The notes beneath the pieces were generated by a model that worked only from the letters and a program-made list of their open reading frames with translations, was not told where the DNA came from and did not search any database. A DNA stretch of 64,000 bases from Auricularia sp. M13 (taxonomy: Eukaryota; Basidiomycota; Agaricomycetes; Auriculariales; Auriculariaceae), in the NCBI GenBank assembly GCA_037042915.1, contig CM073194.1, positions 744,001 to 808,000 of the forward strand, read 5' to 3'. Of this stretch, positions 33,956-44,646 are shown piece after piece (the first letter of the stretch is position 1; each line of letters begins with the position of its first letter). The translations under genes and the position numbers were made by a program.

Positions 33956-35614
33956 CTATTCATTTCTGTTTAGATCGGATAAACTCCTGAGTTCCACATC
34001 ATTTTGCTCTACAGATTCACTGCCCGTGACCGCACCCCTGCCATTCAGGAAACCACCAATCGTCCGGAATTGCATAGTGATGCTACGATATGACCCTCCA
34101 AGAGCGGTCGTGGAGCTTGGCGAATGCATCGCTTGTCGTGCTGAGAGGATAAGACGCGTGCCGCCTATAGCGCTGATTGACTCCAAAATCCTAGAACCGC
34201 AAGTAAGTCGTCTTGGTAACCTCCTTTCTATTAATGTGCCCGGAGCACACATACGCGTCATTCATAGCGGCCAGATTCTGTATTCGTTGAGCTTGCATAT
34301 TTCCCCGTAAAAGAATTATGCCTACCGGCGACGTGAGGAAGAGAATGGTAGCCACTGCCATGACGGTAGCAACTCTGCACCGTGCGATGCGTGAGCGGCA
34401 TCTTCTCCGCGTCATGAAGATTCACGACGCACATAAAGAAGTATATAATGGAATCGCGAATGAGTATGCTGAGGATATCATCCGCGCCCAGAGGAGGGAG
34501 AGCTCTTCGAGTAAGAAAGCTCTTGTAAACTGCGAGCGCTGCAAGATAGAACTCGAAGAGCATGGCTGAGAGAAACACTATCGGATGAGGTTCTGAAGCT
34601 GCTTCGGCGAACTTTGCTCACGGCATATGAAACAGTATGCGAATCCTCGTGGGTCAACCTCATGAGTGACGCAGGACCCCGCGGAAGCCGCCACATTGGT
34701 GAGACCTATTCAAGGGTCAATGCCATAGCGTAGCTCCACTTAGGACCGACGTTGAACTCGAGGTGCCATCTGGAAGTATATCACCAGCGTAATCCCGACT
34801 TCCATGAAGGTAAGCACTGCGTTTGTCCATGCGAGGACTCTTGACCGGTGATACATGATATAAATTCGAAGTTGCAGCACAACTCATCAACGGTCCAGTA
34901 AGTGACGCATTCATCGAAAATGATAAAATACTTACCTTGGACCAAAATCATGATGACGATCATACCAATGTCGCCAATGAGACCCTGAATTTTACACCTA
35001 GGGAAATTAGCAATACACTCATTGCATTCCGCTGAGACAGTCAACACTCACGTCTAGTGCCTGTATTAAATCCCCATGTGGCAACGACAGAAGCGTCTGC
35101 AACTCTGCACCTCACCTGGATGGACAGTCCACCACGCGTAACTTCTCTCATTTTGAGGCAGACGAGGACGAATGCGCCATATCTCAGCTACTGAAGCTCA
35201 GGATGAGTCATAGCGGAACACTGAGATATTTACGATGATGAAGAGCGCTTCCTTGCTGCTCCAGTCTCGACGCTGGATGGCCGTAGGATCAGCGAACTGA
35301 TGAACTGTCGAAGAAAACTTGTAAGCTTACCCAGATGAATTCGATCTGAGACTCTTCAGCATCCGATTCTTCAGGTAGGCCAACACTGCGCGTACCTCAT
35401 CCCCAAGAGTCAATGCTGGAACAAAAAGACGGCGTTCAGGTCACTTTATTGAGAAAGAACGACAATGATTGCAGCACTGACCCCAGTCGTAAAAGAATAA
35501 TGTTATGGGTACAACTGATTGTGCGTCAGTATTAGGTCGAAAACCGAGTGCGGGAGTGCTTCACACACGAATGAGATAGATGCTAAGTCGCGCATCACCG
35601 TCGGTAACCGACAT
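33956..35614 (-). CDS. DUF6533 seven-helix membrane protein
   Basis: A GPCR-like protein of a family found in large numbers in agaricomycetes. I traced about eleven small exons. Exon 1 starts MSVTDGDARLSIYLI; after the first intron come VPITLFFYDW, ALTLGDE, SQIEFIW, RRDWSSKEALFII and LRYGAFVLVCLKMR, which together are the DUF6533 signature YDxxLTLxDExxxIW-RRxWS. Further helices are LIGDIGMIVIMILV, VVLQLRIYIMYHR, NAVLTFMEVGITLVIYFQM, ICPMLFEFYLAALAVYKSF, ILIRDSIIYFFM and VATVMAVATILFLTSP. The end, ISAIGGTRLILSARQAMHS, matches the usual PSIxGSRLILNLR. The tail is Ser-rich. Function unknown; probably a receptor or sensor. Intron borders are predictions, but reading frame was kept at each junction I checked. 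Confidence 0.75.
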
Positions 35615-36139
35615 GGACTCGGAATGGCAGGGGCCTTGGTGTCGCGTTCGAGACGAAGCCTTTTTATACGCAAGAGCGTCGGAAGTGCATATTCAGCTGT
35701 GCGCGGAACGCTGGATCCGCCGCAGACGCGCGCCGCTCTGAGACGCAACCAGGGTTCGTCTACCGTTGACCGGGAAGGGTTTCGTGAGGCGATGCTCGTC
35801 GCAGCATGTGGCACACAGTTCTTTGCTGTAGGCGCTGACTGTTCTTCTCCCAAACTTGACAGCTTCGCTGTTGTTCAGAACGCCATTTCGCTCGAAATGA
35901 CGGCCTGAATCGCGAGGAAGCCAAGAGCATGTCGAGCGGATCGGGCGGGTGCTGCCTTGCAGCAGTTCGAACCAGATCGCCAGAAAAAGAAGCTCGCAGA
36001 CACGCTTGCCGTCAAAGCTAGAAGACCTTTGCATCGGAAACCTCGCAGAGACACTGCAAAGACACCGGTCCTTAGGATCGGACGATTCCTTCCGCCACCA
36101 ATAGCGGGTCTTGTATGATACACACGAGCAACTAGAAGC
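35615..36139. other. Intergenic, no supported gene
   Basis: About 0.5 kb between the DUF6533 start and the GH52 stop. It holds the DUF6533 promoter and the GH52 3' region; no gene seen. Confidence 0.5.
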
Positions 36140-38420
36140 TCACTGCAACTTTTCCGTGCACCACAGGATGCTCGTGACACCACGCGGGTAGTATTTGCTG
36201 CCTTGCGCAATATGGTCGATGATCTGGTCGCTGCAAACAACGCCGTCAACATCCGGCCCAAGGACGGAGGACAAACATACCTCCACGCCCAGTACGAGTT
36301 GTTCTTTTCGCGGTCCGTGAGCCACGCCACGTGCGCCCGCTCGGCGGCAGGGTCCTGTGCCTCGCCTAGGATCGCGCGGGCAACGTACTGGCATAGATAC
36401 GTCTTGCTCAGCCACGAGTTGGTGCTCGTGCTCGACAGTTTCCACGCGCCGCTATCGAACAAGCACACGCCTGGCTTGAGGACAGCGCGAAGGTGCACAC
36501 CCAGCGCCTTGACGTAGTCTGCGTACGGCCCGTCCGACTTCAATGCGTCCTCGCGCCCCGTGAACCGCGGGTACACAAGCGCCTCTATGGCGGGGATGAT
36601 ACGCGCCGGGTGGGGCGGGTCGAGGTGCATGATGGCCGGCAGCAGGCCTGTCTTAGGGTCTACGCTGCCCGTGATGGTCCCCGCCGCGCGCTGCGCCTGC
36701 TCGCGCGCGAGTGCCGCGGCGTCGGCGTCGCCCGCATCACCCAGGATCTTCTCGAGCGCGAGGTACGACGCCCAGCACTTGCCGCCGATATAGACGTTGT
36801 CCGTAGCCTGGCCGAGCGACGCGTCGAGCGAGTCATACGTCGTGATCTCCGACCCGCCGTCCGTTCGCGACGAGTTGCACTGCATCACGCCGACGCGCTT
36901 CGCCGGGTCGGGGTGGTCGCGGTTGACGAGGCTGAGCAGGCACTCCTTGAAGAGCGCCTTGTGGCGCGACAGGAAGTCCGCGTCCTGCGTCTTCGAGACG
37001 TACATGGCCGCCGTGAGCGTCCAGTTGGTCAGCTGCTCGCACGTCATATAACTGAAGCAGTCCGACAGATGGGGGCGCTCGTAGACCGAGTAGTGCGGCG
37101 GGCTAATGTGGTTGGCGACGCCCATGTCGTGCGTGAAGGACACGCCGCCAGGGAGCAGCTTTGTGCGGTCGGATGGGTGCGATACCTGGTCGGTATAGGA
37201 ATGCGTCTTCGCGTATGCGTCGAGGTTGTTGCGGACAGTCCACGGGTTCATCGCGAGCTCGAAGAAGCAGTGGTCGATGACGAGGTCCAGCGTATTGATC
37301 ATCCTGGACGCAGATTATTCTATAACGAACGCTGGCCTGTCCACAGTGCGCACCTGTACTCGCCCTCGTTGACAATCCAAAACGGCGTTCCGTCCACAAG
37401 CTGCAGGAGCTGGGTGCTGCCATAGTAGCTATGGATCGAATGCACGAGTTGGAAGAGCTGGTGCTGGCTGAGCGACGGATTCTTTAGCAACGAGCTGCCC
37501 GGCTCGCGCCAAAGCTTAACGAGGCGATCGTGGTGCGCGACGGCGTACTTGGCGACATCACGGGCCGACTTCCACCAGCGCGTGTACAGATAGCTCGCGT
37601 CGAGCCCGGTGGTGACGATCCCCTCGCGGTGGAAGCAGACTGCAAAACGGAGCGTCGTCTTCTCGCCCGCGGGTACATTAGACACCAGCGCAGCGCATCC
37701 GCCCAGCGACGTGGTGGGGTCCTCGGCCGGCAGAAGGACTGCCTCCAGGTCAAACCCCACGCGGGCGCCGACTGTCCCATTGAGCGGGACGAGAGCAAGA
37801 TTGCGGCCTTGTCCGATGCCGTTGAGCACGCCGAGCTCGCCGTGGTGGTGCTTGAGGTAGTGCAGCGCAAAGTCCCATTGCGAGTCGGTGGAGCCGAAGC
37901 CAAAAGCAACACGGCGCGTGTGCTTCCCCTTGGAGTTGTCCACGGCGATTTCGACAAAGACGGCGGGGAGGAGCACGTCCTGCAGTTCCGCGTCTGAGGC
38001 CGTCGCGGGATCGGGGATGCTCAGCACGGGCGAAATAATTGTGAACCCCAGGTCGCCCGCGCGCCACGTATCGGTGGTGAGGGTGTATTCGCGCGAAATG
38101 GCCTCGTCAGGGAACGTCCTGACCAGATTCTCCTGCCGCGCGATATCCGCTGCCGTATAGTTGGCCAGCGAGCCGTCTGCGGCGCCGAAGAACGGCAGGA
38201 AGTCGAACGTCCCGGGCTCTTCAGCGCTTTCCAGGGCGATGTAAACATTCTGGTCGGCGGGTTTGCCGATCTCGTGTCCAAAGCCACCTGCGACAGCATC
38301 TCAAAATGGCCTGGGATGGATATCCACGCCCAACACACCTTTGGGACCTTTCTCGCCGAGCGTAAAGGAGGCAAACGCGCCGATGGGGGAGTGCTGAGCG
38401 TTGAAGAATACGGGAGCCAT
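36140..38420 (-). CDS. GH52 beta-xylosidase, intact and intron-containing
   Basis: GH52 enzymes release xylose from the non-reducing end of xylo-oligosaccharides with retention. Four exons (38420-38339, 38287-37354, 37303-36281, 36230-36140) read without a break into 709 residues, close to the roughly 705 of Geobacillus XynB2. Matches run from end to end: MAPVFFNAQHSPIGAFASF, GKPADQNVYIALESAEEPG, TTDTWRAGDLGFTI, VNEGEYRMINTLDLVIDH (the Glu of NEGEYR is the known nucleophile position), GVSFTHDMGVANHISPPHYS, EITTYDSLDASLGQATDNVY, RIIPAIEALVYPRF, STNSWLSKTYLCQYVARAIL and GSKYYPRGVTSILW. No signal peptide, so probably cytosolic, working on imported oligomers. GH52 is known mainly from bacteria; three typical fungal introns argue against contamination. 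Lies 5 kb from a GH115 gene. Confidence 0.92.
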
Positions 38421-38829
38421 GGCTGGGCGCGGTTACGACGTGGCCAAGAGATTTCATACATCCCGTCGAGGATTTTATAGGGACGAGGGGCCGCTGTAGC
38501 TTCGGTCGCTGCGGTCCGAGTGCCTGTCCCCGAGTCCGAAAATTCACCGGTATAAACCCCAGCAGTACGGGTCCAGGACGCAGAACAGCAGAGCTAGCAG
38601 GCACATAGCAGGCGCAGGATCTGAGCCCGACATCCCAGATACTAATCGAGGTTGCAAATCCACAAGCGAAGCGAAGGACGCACGACACGGTTTCAATCTC
38701 CGATTGCGCTCTTCAACTGAAGGCGGCAGCGGCCAATTGCTGGAGCTACTTACGAGGGTGAGAAGGCACGGTCTCGGATCGATCCAATGCCATTCTTCAA
38801 TTCCACGGGGCGGTCCGTGCAAACGACGA
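38421..38829. other. Upstream region of the GH52 gene
   Basis: About 0.4 kb containing the GH52 promoter. No supported gene. Confidence 0.45.
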
Positions 38830-39130
38830 TCGTATGACGACGACGAAGAGGAAAATCCAGAGGACGGTGTGGCGGATAAATGAGCAGGCGCGTCGATTTC
38901 GTTCGCTCAGTTGCGTCGACGACTGAGCCGTAAGTCGTGAGCAAATCGGCGGTAAAAGTGGACGGCGACGCTCTTGCTATTGTCCATTCCGGCGCAGGTT
39001 ATCTGCGTCGGCTGCTTGTTGACGTCCATGGGTAAGTCCAAGTCGTCGTATAGGGCCATGGACGTCACGGTGGTCGGGGAGCAAGAAGCGCTCAACCGTG
39101 CAAACTCCGACTCGCGCTCCTTGTTCGCCA
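38830..39130 (-). pseudogene. Fragment copied from the 5' end of the AT-hook gene
   Basis: Read on the minus strand, this stretch encodes SEFARLSASCSPTTVTSMAL and PMDVNKQPTQITCAGMDN, clearly the same as SEFARLSASYSPTTMMSMDL and AMDVYWQPTQIPCAGLDN at 42.35-42.51 kb. Base similarity starts at AACAAGGAGCG (upper end near 39125) and runs for about 300 bases before fading near the CACCGTCCTC site. Only the 5' leader and about the first 75 codons were copied, so it cannot encode the full protein. The ATG used by the parent gene is GTG here. A truncated, silent gene duplicate is the simplest reading. Confidence 0.8.
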
Positions 39131-39419
39131 GTTTTCGCATGCAAGTTGGAGGTCATTGTTCGTTCATCGATGTGCTATCTGTAACGTACTTCATCGGCAA
39201 TTCACTGGTTCTTCATCTGATACTTTACGAGGCGACCATGAAAACAACACAAAAAACGAGTTGTTCGAACTTCGCGTTCTTTGAAATCGTGCAAAGCAAG
39301 AGACGCTAATTCACTCGATTTAACCCACGGAGGCGTGACAGTGAAAACCTCGTCTGAAGCCGTGAACATCCATAACCATTACGACATGCCATAACAAAAC
39401 GAGACGCGAGATCGAGGCA

Positions 39420-40802
39420 TTATGCCTTATGCTCCATCTCCTCCTTCCACCACTGAAAAGACAGAGTCAGAAGCGAATCCACGAAAAGTTTGGGTACTCA
39501 CCGCAACGCTTCGCCGGATGCCTTCCTCGATGCCGACGTCGGGCTCATAGCCCAACACACGGCGGGCCTTTTCGATGTTGTGCCACCGGTGCGCACACGC
39601 CATCGTGACGCGGAAGCGGGTGAACGTGGGGTTCGCCATGAACAGGCCGAGCACGAGCTCGGACAGCGTGCCGAGGACCATGGCGAGCGAGCGAGGCAAC
39701 ACCACGACGCGCTTGTCGACGTTGAAGCCGTCGCCGTACGCGGCCCAGATCGCGCGCGCGTACGACCAGAAGGGAATGGGCTCGCCGTTGGTGATGAAGA
39801 ACGCCTGGCCGGCGACGGCGAGCGGGTCGGGCTCGCTCGGGTCCGTGCTGCGGTCCGACGCGTCTAGCGCCGTCGGCGCGAACTGGTCGAACTTGGAGCG
39901 CATCACGGGCGTCGCGTGCTCCGGGTGCGCGGGCGGCGACGAGGGGATCGGGCGCGCGGCGAGCGTCACATTGATCGACGGCAGGCGCGACTCGACGTCG
40001 ACGTCCGGATGGCCGCCCGCCACGAGCTTCTCGGCCGCCAGGAGATGCGCCTTGACGACGTTGTCGACGTAGGTCGCGTCCCAGAGATTGTTGTTGTCGC
40101 CCAGTTGGAAGCCGTATTTGCCTTCCTTCAGCACCTTGATGAAGCCGGGAATATTCTGACGATCTCCCGGCCTGTCACAGGCTAGTTTGAGAACGACTTG
40201 AACCGTTCCAGGATGATCAGCGTACCCAAATATTCCTGCTGGCCGAAGAGCAACAGTCTTAAGCTTCCCATGGCCGTTGGCGTTGAGCACCAGCTTTTCG
40301 CCTTCGATCTTGGTAGTGCAGTATTCGTCCACAGGATTTGACGAGTACGGTACGCGTTCGTCCACGTCGATCAGGTCGCGACCGTCGAAGACAACCGACG
40401 CGCTGCTGGTATATACCAGTGTCGGCACGTTGGATGCAAGGCATGCAGCAATGACCGAGCGCGTCCCCTCGACATTGACCTTCCAATATGTGGACTTGGG
40501 AACCTCTGGCGACGCTAGGGGCGAAGCGGTGTGAAATACGACGGTTGCGCTAGTCTACACGCGAGTTAACCGTTAAAATACTTCAAAAAGGACTCTTGGA
40601 GACATACTTTTCTTATGGCATTTTCCAGGACCTCCTGGTCGCACATATCACCAGTGAAAAATTGGACGCGGTCATCGTGGTACCGCTGCACAATGTCGAA
40701 GACGGCTACGGAGGGCTCGCCGCGGGCCAGAAGCGTCTTGACAATGTTCCAGCCGACGAAGCCACAGCCGCCAATGACCAAGTACGACTGTCGAGTGCTC
40801 AT
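39420..40802 (-). CDS. ERG26: ERG26-like sterol-4-alpha-carboxylate 3-dehydrogenase (3-beta-HSD family)
   Basis: This short-chain dehydrogenase removes the C4 carboxyl group and oxidises the C3 hydroxyl in ergosterol synthesis, at the endoplasmic reticulum. It begins MSTRQSYLVIGGCGFVGWNI with the NAD-binding GGCGFVG. Then come VFHTASPLASP, LVYTSSASVVFDG, the catalytic YCTTK, ALRPAGIFGPGDRQ (joined across an in-frame intron), YGFQLGDNNNLWDATYVDNV, AFFITNGEPIPFWSYARAIW and a C-terminal membrane-associated stretch, ending RRSVAWWKEEMEHKA after the last intron. At least four exons. All motifs of the family are in order. Other 3-beta-HSD relatives in fungi look similar, so the enzyme name is strong but the substrate is inferred. 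Confidence 0.85.
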
Positions 40803-41231
40803 GGTGAAAGGCAAGGTAGGATGAGAGGCGCCGAATTTTCGCCTGCTGGCGCCACTTCCAAGCCGTTGACGGAAGCTTCCGGCCCGGTTGCGAGTCTGTG
40901 TCCGTTCCGTGAAATCACTTCAAGTTAAAGGGCTCAAAGGCATACTAACTTGCAGTCGAATCAGTCAAAGCCAAAGAACCAGGCAAGTGAATCAGCAACC
41001 CTTCGGGCTGGCCCTCATCTTGCGGGAGAGCTAGACGGGAACGGCCCCGCTTTCTCATCTGCGGTCTAAGGCAGTAAGCTTCGCGATTGAACACCCAGGG
41101 AGAAGCACAACACAATTGGGACGCAGGATGAGGATGGATAATATGATACAATGACTTGGGAGTGGAATGCGCGACGGACGCCACCGCCGCGAGGGTGGCT
41201 TGGGTTAGGGAAGCGATGGCAGATGGACGAC
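40803..41231. other. Intergenic, no supported gene
   Basis: About 0.43 kb between the ERG26 start and the AT-hook gene stop; contains the ERG26 promoter. Confidence 0.5.
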
Positions 41232-42449
41232 TTAGACGGTCCGCTGCACTGGCCGGTCGTACTGGCTGCAAATAGCTTCTATGGTTTCAATGTCGAACCC
41301 GAGCGAACCGAAGGACGTGTCGGACGTGTCCGCCTCGTCGTCCTCAGGCTGGGCCGACTGCGCGGGCACAGGAGCGGACACTTTGGCGGGCGCGGGAGGA
41401 GCTGGCGCTGGCGCTGGAGCAGAAGCGGAAGCGGGTGCAGGCGCGAGGGGCGGCTTGAAAGGTCGATAACCCGCAGCAGCCGAATTTGACGAGGAAGACG
41501 AAGACGACTTGGCGCTAAAGCTAGAGCTGACAACGTTCACGGGCGGACGGCGCATGCCTAGCGCCTTAGCCGCCGTGCGCGATTGGGACGAGGTGGGCAC
41601 GAACTTGGGTGGCTGGGGTTTCTCCGCAGATCGAGCTGGTGCTGGTGCGGCAACAGCTGCAACCGAAGAGGACGAGGCGGCCGCGCCTGAAGCTGAAGCT
41701 GCAGAGCGGAAGACAGGCGGTGGCGCTGGATTGCGGGACGAGACCACTGAAGGACGGGACGACGACGCCGATGTTTTGAGTGACGAAGAAGACGTAGACG
41801 ACGGCGGATGCAAGGCCGCGCGCCGCGGGTGCATGCCCAGTAACCCGCCATTGCCGTGTTCACCGGCGCTGGCATCCGCATTTATGCCTTGGGTGCGTGG
41901 CGCACGCTCGGGAAGCGCGTGCCTCTGTGGTGCCACACCAACAGAACCAGAGTCACCGTCGACATCCATGGTGTCTGCTTCGCGCACAGAGGCCGGCGTT
42001 GGTTGGCGCACGCTCCTCAAGCTTGCGAGCGTGGGCGGTGAGCCGAGCAGGCCGGAGACGGTAGCGACAACCAAGGTCTCCATCTTCTGCTTCATGACAA
42101 TTTGCGCCTCCGTCCGTGGCACCGCTGATTTGCGCGGTGGGCGACCGCGCGGCCGGCGCTGTTGCGACTGGGACGAGCTTTGGCTCTGACTGGACTCCGA
42201 GCCAAACGACGAAGACGTGGATGAGCCGGAGGACGGTGCTGGTGGGGCCGGGCGTGTTGCTTTAGTTTCTTCAGCTGCGTATATGAGGAACCCGGGAGAT
42301 GTGAGCAATTTGACGGTCAAAGCGGACAGCGATAACGCACCGGCTCTGCGCTTGATATTGTCCAGCCCAGCACAGGGTATCTGAGTCGGCTGCCAGTAGA
42401 CGTCCATGGCCGAGTCCAGGTCGTCGTCGTCCAAGTCCATGGACATCAT
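41232..42449 (-). CDS. AT-hook, Ser/Ala/Pro-rich putative nuclear protein
   Basis: A single long exon of 405 residues. The first ATG in frame is at 42449 (MMSMDLDDDDLDSAM); a TAG lies in frame 60 bases upstream. Residues 15-60 form the only compact-looking part (VYWQPTQIPCAGLDN, LSLSALTVKLLTSPGFLIYA). Residues 97-107 (QRRPRGRPPRK) are an AT-hook, a minor-groove DNA-binding motif. The rest is low-complexity Ser, Ala and Pro, with an acidic run near the end and a conserved-looking C-terminus (FGSLGFDIETIEAICSQYD). No further domain recognised. The gene is divergent from GPI8 with start codons only 60 bases apart, and part of its 5' end is duplicated at 38.8-39.1 kb. A good GTAAGT donor in the leader leaves room for an upstream exon. 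Confidence 0.7.
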   Translation of the reverse strand: MMSMDLDDDDLDSAMDVYWQPTQIPCAGLDNIKRRAGALSLSALTVKLLTSPGFLIYAAEETKATRPAPPAPSSGSSTSSSFGSESSQSQSSSQSQQRRPRGRPPRKSAVPRTEAQIVMKQKMETLVVATVSGLLGSPPTLASLRSVRQPTPASVREADTMDVDGDSGSVGVAPQRHALPERAPRTQGINADASAGEHGNGGLLGMHPRRAALHPPSSTSSSSLKTSASSSRPSVVSSRNPAPPPVFRSAASASGAAASSSSVAAVAAPAPARSAEKPQPPKFVPTSSQSRTAAKALGMRRPPVNVVSSSFSAKSSSSSSSNSAAAGYRPFKPPLAPAPASASAPAPAPAPPAPAKVSAPVPAQSAQPEDDEADTSDTSFGSLGFDIETIEAICSQYDRPVQRTV

Positions 42450-42509
42450 GGTGGTCGGGGAGTAAGAAGCGCTCAACCGTGCAAACTCCGACTTACGCTC
42501 CTTGTTCTA

Positions 42510-44646
42510 ATGCGATTGCCTGCTGCGCTGCTCGTTCTTTCGCTAGCCCTGGCGCCGGCGACGGCTCAGGCTGCTACTGCACATAAGGCTGCCCAAGAGT
42601 TCTTCGCGCCCCATGCCTCAAACCATACGAACAACTGGGCTGTGCTGGTCAGCTCGTCAAGATACTGGTTCAATTATCGCGTGCGCACGCTGCGTCTTAC
42701 AATTAATATTACTATATTGATTGACGTATTTTGCCTAGCATATGGCGAATGCTCTGGGCATGTACCGTACCGTGAAGCGACTGGGAATACCTGACAGCAA
42801 CATAATCCTCATGCTCGCCGACGACGCCGCCTGCAGCGCGCGCAATCCGTATCCTGGCGCTGTATATGCGAACGCAGGTCGTAGGTATGTAATGCTCCCG
42901 CACTGGGAGCAGGGCTGGGAATCTCTTGAGTAGCTGACAAATATCTTGCCTTGACGTTTCAGATAAATGGCATGAGTTTCCCCAGAGTATCCACAGTAGT
43001 TCCAGCTATTATACTCGTGAGAATCTCATGCCATTTATTTGAATGCCAAGGCAATACATTTGTCAGCTATTCAAGGGATCTTCAGCCCTGCTCCCAGCGC
43101 CACCTTCACGGCTTTGACGTGATCATAATGTTACAGGCTCGACCTGTATGGCGACAACATCGAGGTCGACTATCGCGGCTACGAGGTCACTGTCGAGGCA
43201 TTCGTTCGTCTGCTCACTGGTCGCGTGCCCCCAGAGACTCCGCGCAGTAAAAGACTACTTACCGATGATCGGTACATTGTTAAGATTCCGACTTGTTTGT
43301 GCTACATTTCGCTGAGGAAGCATACAGGAGTAACGTATTTATCTACATGACCGGCCACGGAGGGGACGGCTTCCTCAAATTCCAGGACAATGAGGAGATA
43401 TCCAGCTGGGACCTCGCGGACGCCGTCGAGACGATGTGGCAGAAGAAGCGGTGCGTGAGAAAGAGAGGCAATACACCCAAATCAAAGCTGACTTGCTTTC
43501 TACAGGTACAACGAGCTCTTCTTCATGGTCGACTCGTGCCAGGCGAGCTCGCTCTACTCCAGATTCTACAGCCCCAACATCCTGGCGACTGCAAGCAGTC
43601 AAGTCGGCGAGAACTCGTATGCAGTATGATATGCCTCGGCAACGTTACATTCTCCCTGTCTCGGTTCTGACGTTTAAATTTCCCTCGCAGAAGCAGCGCG
43701 ACTGGGATATCGGTGTCTACGTCATCGACATGTACACGCATCTCGTGCTTTCTGTGCTCGAAGGCGTCAACAAGACGAGCGCCATGACGATGGAAGATCT
43801 GGTGCGTGTGTCTGCCACATATACACTCTTCCCGTATTTCGCGCGAGGTGCTGTCACTTGGAGCAGGGCTGAGAATCCCTTGAGTAGTTGATGAGTATCT
43901 TAGCTTGACATCCAGCCATTTTACTCTTGGGAAACTCTGTGCCATTTATCAGAATGTCAAGCCATGATACTTCAACTACTCAAGGGATTCTCAGCCCTGT
44001 TCGCAGACCAGAGTCTCTGTGATTGTGCATGAGACTGGGCAGGGCCACGGCAGAGCACTGTCGCCCTCCTTGTCTGTCATACGCGAAGCAGTGTTCGCAG
44101 GCGTGCGTCCACTATGTGATCGCCTGTATTCCAGTCGGGCCTGCCATGTCTTCCATTGTGAGCTTGTACACTGGCAGTGCCCTGCATCTGCGCTCGCCTG
44201 GGCACAGATCCACATACGTATTACCTCTTCATAGGGGTCATCTCCCTATCTTCCACTTCACTCCATGATGAAATCAAGCTTGTTGCTTACTTTACTCTGT
44301 GTTGCAGTTCTCCGAGTACGACTTTAAGAAGATTAATTCCACGGCGGGCATCCGGGCGGACCTCTTCCCGCGCCGGCTGTCCCAGACGCGGTTGACAGAC
44401 TTCTTTGGCGGCGTTTCGCAGGCGGAGGTCGTCGCCGTTGTCGACTCCGCGATAAGCATGCCCAATGAAGACGAAATGGCTGCCTGGCACGATACTCGGA
44501 GGGAAACGGAGGAGAGGGAGGAGCCAGTTGCGGTGGGCGTCGAGGAAGTGACGAGAAGCTCACAGGGCCGCCGGCGCACCGTGGGCAGCTTCGCTGCTCT
44601 CGGGATGTTGGGCGCGCTGGTGTGGAACGTTGCACGGAGCGGGTGA
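42510..44646 (+). CDS. GPI8: GPI-anchor transamidase catalytic subunit (GPI8/PIG-K)
   Basis: This caspase-like cysteine protease in the ER membrane attaches preformed GPI anchors to proteins. A signal peptide ([21 protein letters not shown]) is followed by [82 protein letters not shown] (catalytic His in GHGG), [20 protein letters not shown] (catalytic Cys in DSCQA), [33 protein letters not shown] and [13 protein letters not shown]-terminal membrane helix ([15 protein letters not shown]) ends the protein. About seven exons. Two introns are unusually long because each carries a palindromic MITE (42903-43097 and 43857-44006). No frame damage seen. Confidence 0.92.
42903..43097. mobile_element. 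195 bp palindromic MITE in a GPI8 intron (copy 1)
   Basis: The two ends (42903-42976 and 43024-43097) are inverted copies of about 74 bases, near 88 per cent alike, starting CTGGGAGCAGGGCTG. The loop between them is about 47 bases. It has no coding capacity. It lies inside the intron after NAGRR. No convincing target duplication is visible. Confidence 0.85.
43857..44006. mobile_element. 150 bp palindromic MITE in another GPI8 intron (copy 2)
   Basis: Same family as the element at 42903: ends CTTGGAGCAGGGCTGAGAAT and its inverted partner, with arms of about 55 bases that share long stretches such as GGGCTGAGAATCCCTTGAG. The centre matches copy 1 (CCAGCCATTTTACTC against CCAGCTATTATACTC) but is shorter. 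It lies in the intron of about 0.5 kb before FSEYDFKK. Confidence 0.85.
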
